A stretch of 23,445 nt of DNA from IMG/VR virus record IMGVR_UViG_3300044858_000542, positions 1 to 23,445 of that record, one strand, 5' to 3'. The first letter of the stretch is position 1, and each line of letters opens with the position of its first letter. The DNA comes from a virus. Under the pieces are notes generated by a model, which saw only the letters and a program-made list of their open reading frames with translations, was not told where the DNA came from and did not search any database. A program made the translations under genes and the position numbers. Shown here in pieces: positions 6,596-14,133 of the stretch.

Positions 6596-8604
6596 TTTGT
6601 CGGACTCACTAGAACTTGACCACCAGCGGAGACATACTTGGTGATGGTGTTACCCAATGTCTTACCGACCATTGCCAAAGACTGCGTTGAGTCAGTCTTG
6701 ACATTTATGTTGATGATTGTGCCGACTGCATTTGCGCCTTGCGTTCTCAGAAGCTCTGCCTGACTGCGGAACAGGTTGCGTGTTTCTAGCGCTCCCATTG
6801 CAGCAGCGGTTTCCCCTCGGATTGCAGACTCGTTAGCAAACTGAGTTGCCGCTTCGATTCTTGAAGTCAGGTAAGCAAGAACCTTGTCAACATCTGAGAA
6901 TGCGTCAATCAGGATTCCTGTTGCATCGTTGATCAGCTCAGCAGCAGCTGTAGCCCCAGCAGGAATGTCAACGAAAGGTCTTGGGGTTGTTGTGGTCGAA
7001 CCACCACCGCCGCCTCCGCCGCCACCAGACGGAGTGCGTGGGGTTTGCACTGGTGCAGGAATGTTTATCGGAGGCAGAGAAACAGAACCTCCGCCCTGAA
7101 TGCCCTTGAGCAAGTTATTGAACCTGTTTAGCTCACCAGCCGATTCTCTAATCTCATTCTTGATGCGGTCAAGGTTCATGTTGTTGAAGCGATTTAGCTC
7201 TCCGACAGTTGTTCGGATTGCAAGTTCGGTGCGAGCAAGTTCATCTCTGACTCTAGCGACTCCGTTGATTGCTAGGTCTCTATTGGCAGCGGTTGAGCTT
7301 TCTAGTGCAAACTCATACTGACCAAGTAGTCTTCTAAGGCTTTCGACCTGCACAGCGTTCTGAGCCTGTGCTTTCGTCATGCCTTCGGTGTTTACTCTTG
7401 ATCCGTAAACCTGCTGTGAGTAGTCAGCCAAACTTGAGGTCAGGAGAACTGCGCCTGTGACCATAGCTGCGAATGGCAGAAGTTTGAGGGCTGCGCTGAA
7501 AGCTGTTGTTGTTGCGGTTGTGGTTACGACCTGCTTTTGTAGCAACACCATCGCTGCCTGAAACAGCCCAGTTGCGATTGTGACAGCCTTGTAGGTTACG
7601 ACTAAAGCAGCGATTACTGAGGTGAATAGAACTATTGCATCTTTGTTCTGCACCACCCAACCGATGAAGTCAATGAGGGCTTTGATGCTGTCAATGATTG
7701 CGATGGTCAAATCTCTGAGGGTCTGAGTTCCCTCTGGGGATGCAAGCCAGCGAGTGAAGTCTTGAATTGCAGGCAGGACTTCGGTGCGGAAGATGTCTGC
7801 GATTTCAGCAGCAGCGGGAGCGAGTGCCTTTTCTAGCTCTGGTGTGATTTTGATTAGTTCGTTTGAGAACTCTTGGAAGACGGGCAGAAGGGCAGCACCG
7901 ACAGCCTCAGAGATGTTGTCAAAGGCCAGCTTCATCTTGTCAGAAGCCTTAGCGGTTGCCTCAGCAGTTCCGCCGACCTGAGTTTCGATAGCAGAGAGAA
8001 TCATGTTCTGAGCTTCGAGAACTTGTCCCGACTCGACCATGACCTTTATCTTGTTTCTTTCCTCCTGCGTGAAAGTAACACCCGATCTAGTTAGGGCTGT
8101 GAGGCCTTTGATGGGGTCTTGCAGGGCTTTTCCGAGCTGTGTTGCGTTAGTCTCTGCCGAGCCAAATCCAGCGGCTGCTAGGTCAATTGCAGCCATTGTT
8201 GCTCGGTCAAACGCTCCGCCTGTTTCGTCTGCGGTTTGAGCTAGGTTCTTGAAGGTTAGAAGTTTGGCTTGAGCTTGCTTGATGACCTCAGCGTCAACCG
8301 CTAGGGATAGTTCGTTAGCCTCGGCAAACTCGATGATTCTCTGAGTGACCGCAGATGTCTGCGATCCAAACAGGTTCATCGACTTAGCAACCTGCTCAAG
8401 TCGGTTGTTAGCCTGAGCGACATTCTCGGCAGCAGCGATTGAGTCTGCGCCGAACTTGATTAGTGCTGTGGCAGCAGCAGCAGTGGCAGCGGTGACGGCG
8501 GCGAACGCAACTCCCACGCCTTTGCCAAAGTCTTTGAACTCATTGAGGGCAGACTTGACACCCTTGTCATCCCAGACAGATTTGAGGACTACATTTACTG
8601 CCAT
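6592..8604 (-). CDS. Tape measure protein
   Basis: The 670-residue protein is mostly helical and Ala-rich. It has hydrophobic segments at about 30-50 (VAFAAVTAATAAAATALI), 325-355 and 375-392, and a proline patch with nine glycines (about residues 530-550). It sits after the chaperone and before the minor tail genes, the usual place for the protein that sets tail length and lines the tube for DNA ejection. At roughly 1.5 angstrom per residue it predicts a tail near 100 nm, on the short side for siphoviruses. It follows the gp10-like gene with the TAA directly before its ATG, and overlaps the next gene by four bases. Confidence 0.85.
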   Translation of the reverse strand: MAVNVVLKSVWDDKGVKSALNEFKDFGKGVGVAFAAVTAATAAAATALIKFGADSIAAAENVAQANNRLEQVAKSMNLFGSQTSAVTQRIIEFAEANELSLAVDAEVIKQAQAKLLTFKNLAQTADETGGAFDRATMAAIDLAAAGFGSAETNATQLGKALQDPIKGLTALTRSGVTFTQEERNKIKVMVESGQVLEAQNMILSAIETQVGGTAEATAKASDKMKLAFDNISEAVGAALLPVFQEFSNELIKITPELEKALAPAAAEIADIFRTEVLPAIQDFTRWLASPEGTQTLRDLTIAIIDSIKALIDFIGWVVQNKDAIVLFTSVIAALVVTYKAVTIATGLFQAAMVLLQKQVVTTTATTTAFSAALKLLPFAAMVTGAVLLTSSLADYSQQVYGSRVNTEGMTKAQAQNAVQVESLRRLLGQYEFALESSTAANRDLAINGVARVRDELARTELAIRTTVGELNRFNNMNLDRIKNEIRESAGELNRFNNLLKGIQGGGSVSLPPINIPAPVQTPRTPSGGGGGGGGGSTTTTPRPFVDIPAGATAAAELINDATGILIDAFSDVDKVLAYLTSRIEAATQFANESAIRGETAAAMGALETRNLFRSQAELLRTQGANAVGTIININVKTDSTQSLAMVGKTLGNTITKYVSAGGQVLVSPTN

Positions 8605-9246
8605 TTAGCTAAACTTCCTATTCGCAATCCGATAGTAATTCTGAATGATGCTGTCAATTCTTTTCTCAAAGTCAGGCAAGTCTTTCTCAACAGCAGGCCA
8701 AGCAATACGAGATGCGCCTCTCTTGATGATTCCCGATGCACCATTCAATTTTGCAATGAAGGCTCTTCCTGCTTCGGCTGGAGTTCTGCGAGCATAGGAA
8801 ACCAAGTCACCTGACGCTGTGCGCCTGACAACTGGAGTAAGGCCGCTGTTTCTTTTACCCTTACCAACACTTCTGCCAGACCTGCCAGCCATGTCCATAA
8901 TGTTGACGGCAGCTGAATTTAGGCGAACGCTGACTAGCGTGGTGTTTAGACTCTTGCCACCTGCCTGAGTTCTAAAGCGAACAGTTGTTGAGTCGGGAGC
9001 TTTTGATCCGTTGTTCCATGAGGTTGCCCCATAGTGATCAATCATTCCGCTCAGCGGTTGAACATTGCGGATTGCACTCTTGATTGGCTTTTCTGCCTCT
9101 CGACCAACAACCTTGATTTCCCTAACAAACTGAGTCCTTAGCCCCGGCTCAATCTCTCGCAGGTTCTTCTGGAGGGTGCGGATGTCCTTGACCGAATAGC
9201 TGGCCTTTTGTGTGCCAAGTATGGGGATTTGAAACTCTAAGCGCAT
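8605..9246 (-). CDS. HK97 gp10-like / neck-type structural protein
   Basis: The 213-residue protein is basic. Its helical start is VKDIRTLQKNLREIEPGLR, its middle part is beta-rich, and its tail is AWPAVEKDLPDFEKRI plus IIQNYYR. This layout fits the gp10-like or minor tail proteins that join head and tail or cap the tube. The usual place for such a gene is before the major tail protein, but here it lies after the chaperone and beside the tape measure. AAGGTGG precedes the ATG by five bases. It is the first minus-strand gene after the plus-strand island and may have its own promoter (TAGAAT at 9266-9271). Function is a moderate-confidence inference. Confidence 0.6.
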   Translation of the reverse strand: MRLEFQIPILGTQKASYSVKDIRTLQKNLREIEPGLRTQFVREIKVVGREAEKPIKSAIRNVQPLSGMIDHYGATSWNNGSKAPDSTTVRFRTQAGGKSLNTTLVSVRLNSAAVNIMDMAGRSGRSVGKGKRNSGLTPVVRRTASGDLVSYARRTPAEAGRAFIAKLNGASGIIKRGASRIAWPAVEKDLPDFEKRIDSIIQNYYRIANRKFS

Positions 9247-9265
9247 TGAACCACCTTTAGCCTCA

Positions 9266-9271
9266 ATTCTA
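9266..9271 (-). promoter_or_regulatory. Candidate -10 box for the tape-measure unit
   Basis: On the minus strand TAGAAT (five of six bases match TATAAT) lies 19 bases before the ATG at 9246. No good -35 box is seen at 16-18 bases. A promoter is expected here because a terminator at 10071-10090 and two opposed genes separate these tail genes from those upstream. Confidence 0.3.
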
Positions 9272-9286
9272 CCTTGTTATCAAACT

Positions 9287-9294
9287 GTTATCTT
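9287..9294 (+). promoter_or_regulatory. Candidate extended -10 promoter for plus-strand island
   Basis: TGTTATCTT at 9287-9294 (ending in T9294) looks like an extended -10 (TG-n-TATCTT), which would start RNA near 9301 and leave a leader of about 55 bases. A second option is TTGACA at 9313-9318, but its partner TAGCTC is poor and too near the gene. By eye only. Confidence 0.22.
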
Positions 9295-9357
9295 TTGACC
9301 CTGCCTAAATCCTTGACAATCCCCTAGCCTTGACCTAGCTCAAAGAAAGGAAAAGAA

Positions 9358-9573
9358 ATGAGCATTATTTATAGATACAAAGACACATGGGCAATCAGGC
9401 TTCCACTCGGGAAGGGATTGTTTTTTCAGTATGACGGACTTGACTCTTACGGAAGTTTGAGGTCTTGGGATTGCACCAAGTATGACTTCCTAGATGTCGC
9501 AGGGTTTGAGTTTAGCCAGTATTACTTTGGTGATGACATAGAGTTTTATAGGGGGAGCAAGTGGGCCAAGTAA
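9358..9573 (+). CDS. Unknown small protein, plus-strand island gene 1
   Basis: I do not recognise this 71-residue protein. It is rich in aromatic residues (many Y, F and W) and Asp, has no membrane span or signal, and is probably a small beta protein. GAAAGGA lies about eight bases before the ATG, a good ribosome site. It overlaps the second island gene by 13 bases, so the two are likely one operon. It is on the strand opposite to all tail genes around it, which is typical of late-acquired cargo genes (morons). Defence, host take-over or exclusion roles are possible, but nothing in the sequence decides between them. Confidence 0.72.
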   Translation: MSIIYRYKDTWAIRLPLGKGLFFQYDGLDSYGSLRSWDCTKYDFLDVAGFEFSQYYFGDDIEFYRGSKWAK

Positions 9574-10058
9574 AGGAATATCTAACCGAAAACATTGAGT
9601 CAGTCCTTGCTCGTAATGTGATTGAGATGTATGGCGATCGGGTCAACATTGACTTTGAGATTATGGAAACAATAACTCATCTGCTGTCTGGAGACAATCA
9701 GGCACTACATGACAAAGAGCATGAGTATTTCACCACCCTAAACATTGACACAGCAGATTTTCTAACTGACTGGCTTCATGCGATGACTGCTGCGATTGCA
9801 GTCTTTACGGGTGAGGCAACGACAGAAGATGGTCTGGTTGGAAATAGTTTTGATTGGATGGCTTACCACTTCAATAACAGTCCTCGCCGAACTGTCAGAG
9901 CTATGCAGGACATGGGCCTGAACGATAGGGCGGTTCAGGGCATTATCTATCTGCTGACTGGGAGATTGCTAGAGGTCAATGAGGCTTTGAACATTGTTAG
10001 GTTTGAATACCTAAAGAACGCCAATCATCCAACTGTTATGTCTAGGGTTGTCTCCTAG
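9561..10058 (+). CDS. Unknown acidic helical protein, plus-strand island gene 2
   Basis: I do not recognise this 165-residue protein. It is mostly helical and acidic. It has an LTDWLHAMTAAIAVFTGEAT segment at about 68-87 that is too mixed to be a sure membrane span, and a GLNDRAVQGIIYLLTGRLLE helix pair at about 119-138. The start is GTG at 9561, with GGGGGAG just upstream inside gene 1. It is followed by a perfect eight-base hairpin terminator at 10071-10090. The gene and its partner form a self-contained unit within the tail module. Confidence 0.78.
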   Translation: MGQVKEYLTENIESVLARNVIEMYGDRVNIDFEIMETITHLLSGDNQALHDKEHEYFTTLNIDTADFLTDWLHAMTAAIAVFTGEATTEDGLVGNSFDWMAYHFNNSPRRTVRAMQDMGLNDRAVQGIIYLLTGRLLEVNEALNIVRFEYLKNANHPTVMSRVVS

Positions 10059-10070
10059 CTAAAAGCAAAG

Positions 10071-10090
10071 CCCCTCCCGATTGGGAGGGG
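10071..10090. terminator. Bidirectional rho-independent terminator
   Basis: CCCCTCCC, a GATT loop and GGGAGGGG make a perfect eight-base stem. T-rich tracts follow on both strands (TCTTGCTATTTCTTT on plus, CTTTGCTTTT on minus). It closes the plus-strand island and also lies six bases past the frameshifted chaperone stop, so it should end both converging transcripts. Confidence 0.85.
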
Positions 10091-10095
10091 TCTTG

Positions 10096-10499
10096 CTATT
10101 TCTTTGACATCTCTTGCGCTCTCCAGATCAGAAAGCGGCCCATTGTCCAAAGCATTCTCTCGTCAAGTTTTAGTAACTCAAGCGGGCTGATTTTGAACTC
10201 ATAGGCAATGTTCACCAAATACCAATGAGCCGAGCTATCGCCAAGCCCTTCTATGCTTTTGGGTCAACTGCTCCGATTGAAGCAACTGTTTCAACCCAAG
10301 CGTCAAAGCCTTGAGTTGTTTGCTTCTCTCTGGTTAGTGCTGACCAAGCGAGCCAGAGCAGGTGGGTAACTTTACCTTCCTGCCCTAGCTTCGCAATGCT
10401 GATGTTCTGCTCGGATTCAAACTTAACCATGTCAGCCATGATTATCTTGACATCCTTTTTGGTCTCGTCATTGAACTCGACCTGTAGCTGCATCCTCAT
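10096..10499 (-). CDS. Tail assembly chaperone, long form made by -1 frameshift
   Basis: Reading from ATG 10499 through the slippery heptamer CCCAAAA (10257-10263) and moving back one base joins the 81-residue first part to 53 more residues. The new part begins SIEGLGDSSAHWYLVNIAYE and continues FKISPLELLKLDERMLW, ending MSKK. This joins two coding frames into a 134-residue protein, the classic G/GT chaperone pair of long-tailed phages. The long form bridges the tape measure and tail tube subunits during assembly. The second frame has no start codon of its own near the junction and clearly codes protein, which supports the shift. Frame joining is read directly; its efficiency is unknown. Confidence 0.85.
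10251..10499 (-). CDS. Tail assembly chaperone, short form
   Basis: This is the 82-residue unshifted product, ending at TAG just two codons past the slippery site. It is a small acidic helical protein (DDMVKF-like and LGQEGKVTHLLWLAWSAL segments) in the usual chaperone slot between major tail protein and tape measure. The short form is normally made in excess over the frameshifted form, a ratio that matters for tail assembly. AGGAAA is seven bases before the ATG. A second ATG two codons later is also possible. Confidence 0.85.
   Translation of the reverse strand: MRMQLQVEFNDETKKDVKIIMADMVKFESEQNISIAKLGQEGKVTHLLWLAWSALTREKQTTQGFDAWVETVASIGAVDPKA
10257..10263 (-). promoter_or_regulatory. -1 ribosomal frameshift site CCCAAAA
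   Basis: In the zero frame the codons are GAC CCA AAA, so C-CCA-AAA fits the X-XXY-YYZ slippery rule, with full re-pairing of both tRNAs after a one-base backward slip. A GGAG lies seven bases upstream and could act as an internal Shine-Dalgarno stimulator. A weak stem (GGGCT with AGCTC) follows. TAG is the second codon after the site. Confidence 0.85.
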
Positions 10500-10525
10500 C
10501 TTGGTTTCCTTTCTTATTTAGTTAT

Positions 10526-10936
10526 TTAGACTGTGCCTCTGGTGACTGCACCAGTGATTGTCCAAGTCAAGTTCTGCACAGCTAGGTCTCCAACTGCACC
10601 CGAAACAGGAGCAAGGTTGTCAACTAGAACTGTGAACTCGTATTCAGGTCGGGAAGTTCCCGCTGGAGTGCCAGCAGGGAAAATCGCTACTGTTGCGATG
10701 GTGTTGAACAGGTTGTAAAGAACGCTGTCCAAAGCCGTTGCAGCATAGTCGTTGTGCATTGACAGGGTTACTGAGCCAGACTTGAGTCCACCCTTGTATT
10801 CACGCCAGCCGGAGCTGCCGAAAGAGGTGGTCTCAATGGCATCGGAAGTGGTGGTCAGTTCAACAGAGTTTACATTCTGCGAGATTGCAGTTCCGTTGAG
10901 CTGGACAACAACATCCGTCAGGATTTGAATTGCCAT
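10526..10936 (-). CDS. Major tail protein (tube subunit)
   Basis: The 136-residue protein is beta-rich and contains NVNSVELTTTSDAIETTSFG, then SSGWREYKGGLKSGSVTLSM, a strong signature of siphovirus tail tube proteins: a T-T-S-F-G-S-x-G motif followed by G-L-x-S-G-S. It stacks as rings to make the tail tube and takes its place between tail terminator and chaperone, as usual. An AGGAGAAA ribosome site lies a few bases before the ATG, as expected for a highly made protein. At 136 residues it is short and shows no added Ig-like domain. Confidence 0.86.
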   Translation of the reverse strand: MAIQILTDVVVQLNGTAISQNVNSVELTTTSDAIETTSFGSSGWREYKGGLKSGSVTLSMHNDYAATALDSVLYNLFNTIATVAIFPAGTPAGTSRPEYEFTVLVDNLAPVSGAVGDLAVQNLTWTITGAVTRGTV

Positions 10937-10950
10937 TTATTTTCTCCTAA

Positions 10951-11358
10951 TTAGTTAGCTAACACACGAACATTGAACTCGGCTGCCAGATAAGTAACAT
11001 CTGAAATCAGCACTGATCCGTAGTTCGTCATTTCGGTCACTATGCAGTCAAAGGCCTTTCCGCCTAGTGTCCTATCCGATTCTACCGCAAGCGAAACGGA
11101 TGAGTCTCCAGTGCTTGAGCAGTAGGCATCGAGATTTCTTTGGGCAGTTCTTTCATCTACCCTGCCAACAACTACTTGAACGGCGAAGTTGTATTCGGTC
11201 ATTCCCCGCTTGAAGTCTTGGTGATACTGCACTCTTGCAAGTTGCACTATTGCGATTGGAGGCGATGGGTTGTCGGGGATAGTTGGGGAAACTCTTAGCC
11301 CCGGAATGGTTGCAAGGTTCGCAGCAAGTCCATCACGCAGCTCTGTGATTGAGGCCAC
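10951..11358 (-). CDS. Tail terminator-like protein
   Basis: The 135-residue protein starts at GTG 11358, overlapping the previous stop as TAGTG. It begins ITELRDGLAANLATIPGLRV and has the strand LARVQYHQDFKRG, then YNFAVQVVVGRVDE, a layout seen in tail terminator or tail completion proteins. These cap the finished tube and join it to the neck. Its place between connector and major tail protein agrees. No catalytic residues are expected. Confidence rests on layout and position more than on a unique motif. Confidence 0.7.
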   Translation of the reverse strand: MASITELRDGLAANLATIPGLRVSPTIPDNPSPPIAIVQLARVQYHQDFKRGMTEYNFAVQVVVGRVDERTAQRNLDAYCSSTGDSSVSLAVESDRTLGGKAFDCIVTEMTNYGSVLISDVTYLAAEFNVRVLAN

Positions 11359-11951
11359 TATGCCATCCTGATTTTGCGGTATGGATCAACTAGGTGCTGG
11401 ACATCTGGGTCAAGCCTGAAGCCGACACGCATCGAGCCAAGCTCTCCGCTGATAATTCCTAGAGGCGAGTCAAGTCGCTTGAAGATTCTTGAGGCAAGAA
11501 TGACAGTTGCCTGAGTGATTGCGATTGGGACTGCAGTCCAACCCCAAGTGCCGACTATCTCCACTGTGGCTTCACCATTGCGGTATGGGAACAGGTAGTC
11601 CTCAATTGCTCTGATCTGGTAGTAAGAAGTTGTCACGCCACCTGCTCGACCATTCAGAGGCTCTGCTTGCCAGTCTTTAGCTTCCCAAGTGGTGTCAAAG
11701 GTTTCGCCGTCTTCGGATGTCCTAACTCTGGTCAGGGTGATGAAGTCCTCGGTCTCGCAGACATAGTTGTCAATAGGTGCAAAGATTTTCGTAGCAGTTC
11801 CAGCGTTGTAAAAGTAACGCTCGGTGTAGGAATCAATTTGGCGAGAGGCTGATTCAATTGCCATTTCTAGTAGCGGATCGTCAATGCCGTCAGCTATGCC
11901 TAGTGCTGCCTTGAGCTGTAAAAGTGAAGCGTAGCCATTTGTGATTGCCAT
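11358..11951 (-). CDS. Head-tail connector (gp6-like adaptor)
   Basis: The 197-residue protein opens YASLLQLKAALGIADGIDDP, then LLEMAIESASRQIDSYTERY, the helical pattern of HK97 gp6-type adaptor proteins: a T/S-x-x-x-L-K-x-x-L-x-I start followed by I-x-x-A-S-x-x-I-D. These form a ring under the portal. A later conserved-looking block includes VEIVGTWGWTAVPIAIT. GGAGGAA is a strong ribosome site before the ATG. In most relatives this gene follows the MCP directly, but here the four-gene sugar island has come between them. Confidence 0.82.
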   Translation of the reverse strand: MAITNGYASLLQLKAALGIADGIDDPLLEMAIESASRQIDSYTERYFYNAGTATKIFAPIDNYVCETEDFITLTRVRTSEDGETFDTTWEAKDWQAEPLNGRAGGVTTSYYQIRAIEDYLFPYRNGEATVEIVGTWGWTAVPIAITQATVILASRIFKRLDSPLGIISGELGSMRVGFRLDPDVQHLVDPYRKIRMA

Positions 11952-11979
11952 TGTTCCTCCGCCTCTATTCTAGCCGAGA

Positions 11980-12642
11980 CTAGAAGCCCTTGCTTTTGGC
12001 ATATTTGTAAATCTGGTCAAGATGGTATTGTTTGTCTGGCTGATGGTTGCTGGATAGTGTGTTTCTGTCTATCCCTGCATCCCAAATCATGCGGCGAGTG
12101 TTAGCGAAATAAACCTTCGCACCCTCGGCGGCAGCGTCAATCTGAAAAGCCCAGTCCCCAAACTTGTAGTCATTTGTGGTAAGTCTTTTGTAGATTTCAA
12201 GAGTGGTCATGGGCCAACCCGGTATTGGTAGCCTTGTGGCAATGCTTGAGGTATCCCAATGCCCTCGCTCAAGTGCTTGGTTATGCCGAACGACTATTGA
12301 GTCACAAATTATTTCTGCACCTGCTTCATCGGCTGCTTCCAGCTCATCAAGTGCCTCTGGCAAAAGCTCATCGTCAATCGGCATATACAACCACCACTTT
12401 GAGGTTGCCTGCCTAGTTGCATAATCCCACTTTTCCATATTCGAGCCTTCTGGCAAAACCACAACCCTAGCTTCTATGCCTTCAGGGATTGACTTAGACA
12501 AACCAGTCGGATCACCTTCTGCAATGCCCAAAATAATCTCGTCAGGTTTTCTGTTTAGTCGCAGAACTCCCGACCACCATCGAGGGATAAATTCTGCGTA
12601 TTCCATGCCATAGCAACAGGTAACAAGAGAAAGGGTTGTCAT
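11980..12642 (-). CDS. GT-A-like glycosyltransferase, paralogue A
   Basis: The 220-residue protein has a Rossmann-like start (TTLSLVTCCYG), the block FIPRWWSGVLRLNRKPDEI, and MPIDDE with D90-D91, which fits the metal and nucleotide-sugar site of GT-A (GT2-like) enzymes. It ends in a WD-rich block (GDWAFQ, RRMIWDAGIDRN) and a basic tail. It probably moves a sugar from a nucleotide donor to a phage or host acceptor. It shares the WW[SA]GV..L..KP motif with the protein at 13438-14133, so the two look like ancient duplicates. It is the last gene of the sugar island. The ribosome site is weak (GAAG). Confidence 0.7.
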   Translation of the reverse strand: MTTLSLVTCCYGMEYAEFIPRWWSGVLRLNRKPDEIILGIAEGDPTGLSKSIPEGIEARVVVLPEGSNMEKWDYATRQATSKWWLYMPIDDELLPEALDELEAADEAGAEIICDSIVVRHNQALERGHWDTSSIATRLPIPGWPMTTLEIYKRLTTNDYKFGDWAFQIDAAAEGAKVYFANTRRMIWDAGIDRNTLSSNHQPDKQYHLDQIYKYAKSKGF

Positions 12643-12646
12643 TCTT

Positions 12647-13441
12647 CTAATCTACCGACATTGTTCTGACCATCTCAGAAATCATCGGCCCTCTGAGGTA
12701 GCGGCTGTTGCGCCAGAGCAGTCGGTTGGTGTAGCTGAACTTGGTCGCAAGTCTTCGGTCAATCATGTTGGTTATGGTTGGTATCACTTCGATATCATCT
12801 CTGCCTAATCGCTTGGCAATCATCTTCACTAGGTCGTATTTAGAAACCCAGTCATCGGGGACTAGGTGCTGAGTTCCAGCCAATAGGTAGTTCTGTTTCA
12901 TTATCCCTGCGACCACCCTTGCAAACGCCTCGGTTGTCACGCCGTTCCAGTAGTGATTGACAAAGCCGTTTATCCTTGCGCCTTCAGGTTGGTTCTTCAC
13001 CCAGTCGAATAGCGAGCCTGTGCCGTTCGCTCCGATTATTGAGCAGCGCAGATTGAGCCAGTTCGCTGCCGAGACCTCGCCTCGCTTCTTGCTCACGCCG
13101 TAAGGGTCGGTTGCGTCTCGCTCAGATTCTTCGGTATAGAAACCTTTGTCACCTGCAAACACGCAGTCAGTTGCAATCTGAATGAAGTAAAGGTCTTTGC
13201 GAGTTGCGAGCAGGTGAGGAAAATCGCCATTTATCTTTTCCAGCTTTTCGACTGTTGGCTTCTTCTGTGGAATTGCTCCGATGCAGTTGATGACAACATC
13301 GCCTTCGGTCAGCATGAATCGGTCAATCGAATCTGGTGCTTCGTATTCTGAGCGTGAGGGTGCAATCAGGTCAAAAGAAGAAAGCTCTTTGACCATCGCC
13401 GAGCCAAGCATTCCCTCAGCTCCCAAGATGAGAACCTTCAC
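12647..13441 (-). CDS. RmlD-like dTDP-sugar reductase (extended SDR)
   Basis: The 264-residue protein opens MKVLILGAEGMLGS, with the GxxGxxG NAD(P)-binding turn at residues 7-13. It has INCIGA, the IATDCVF strand (T91, D92) and YGVSK (Y114, K118) as the catalytic pair, all as in dTDP-4-dehydrorhamnose reductases. Such enzymes make the last step of a deoxysugar donor such as dTDP-rhamnose, or a related nucleotide sugar. The start is GTG with a GTGA overlap to the previous glycosyltransferase. The other Rml enzymes are absent in this window, so an earlier intermediate must come from the host or from genes elsewhere. The exact sugar is unknown. Confidence 0.8.
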   Translation of the reverse strand: MKVLILGAEGMLGSAMVKELSSFDLIAPSRSEYEAPDSIDRFMLTEGDVVINCIGAIPQKKPTVEKLEKINGDFPHLLATRKDLYFIQIATDCVFAGDKGFYTEESERDATDPYGVSKKRGEVSAANWLNLRCSIIGANGTGSLFDWVKNQPEGARINGFVNHYWNGVTTEAFARVVAGIMKQNYLLAGTQHLVPDDWVSKYDLVKMIAKRLGRDDIEVIPTITNMIDRRLATKFSYTNRLLWRNSRYLRGPMISEMVRTMSVD

Positions 13442-14133
13442 CTCAGCGACCTTGATAGTTGTCTTATCTGCTCCATGCCCTCTGCTCTCTGATCAGGCCC
13501 AAGCAATGCCCCAGAGGTTGTCATGCGATCGTAACCCCTGTCAAAAACAATCCTCATCGTAGGCGTGTTGTATGGCTTTACAAGGCCCGTTTTCCTCATG
13601 TGTAGCGCAAGACCCCAGTCGGCGAATCTTATGCCCTCAGGGAAGCCTCCAGAGGCTTGCCAGAGGTGTCTGGTCATGGGGTTAGCACCGCCTAGTTCAA
13701 ACTCATAATCAAGGGTCATTGGTAGCCACTTAGTCTGTTGGACATAATCTGTTCCTTTGGTTCTAAGCCAGTCGCAGACTAGGTTGCAACCCTCTGCTTC
13801 GGCTAGGGGAATTGAATTGAGTCCCCCGGGCAGGAAGTAATCGTCAACATTGCAAAGAGCTATCCACTTGCCAACGCATAGATAGATTGCTTGATTCCAA
13901 TACTCGGCATAGCTGTTTAGGTTTTCTTTTATTACCCTGACAACACCCTCGTTCGGAACGCTGGCTTTGACCGCTTCCCAGTTCTTCTCATCGGTGACAA
14001 TGTTTATCTCAAACGGCTTCGTCTCAAGCGACTGCACGCCTGCCCACCATTGAGGCAGGAATTGAGAATAACCATCGCCCCAAATTGCTAGGGGCAGAGA
14101 GATTAGACCAGTGTCTTCAGGAATGGTAGCCAA
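13438..14133 (-). CDS. GT-A-like glycosyltransferase, paralogue B
   Basis: The 231-residue protein has SLPLAIWGDGYSQFLPQWWA near the start, then GVQSLETKPFEINIV, and CNVDDYFLPGGL with D97-D98 as a likely metal/nucleotide-sugar site. The WW[SA]GV..L..KP block and the DD motif line up with the protein at 11980-12642. Later motifs GGANPMTRHLW and GFPEGIRFADWGLALHM fit acceptor-side helices of GT2-like enzymes. The only start in frame near the previous gene is TTG at 14133, with GGAA upstream, overlapping the GT-B gene by 31 bases. Donor and acceptor are unknown. Confidence 0.7.
   Translation of the reverse strand: MATIPEDTGLISLPLAIWGDGYSQFLPQWWAGVQSLETKPFEINIVTDEKNWEAVKASVPNEGVVRVIKENLNSYAEYWNQAIYLCVGKWIALCNVDDYFLPGGLNSIPLAEAEGCNLVCDWLRTKGTDYVQQTKWLPMTLDYEFELGGANPMTRHLWQASGGFPEGIRFADWGLALHMRKTGLVKPYNTPTMRIVFDRGYDRMTTSGALLGPDQRAEGMEQIRQLSRSLR

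Noticed and set aside
6884-7099. Plus-strand frame with a run of nine prolines
   Set aside because: It is antisense to the polyglycine linker of the tape measure gene and has no ribosome site.
11968-11985. Inverted repeat TTCTAG-CCGAGA-CTAGAA before the connector gene
   Set aside because: A six-base arm with no T tail and low GC is too weak to call a terminator or operator.
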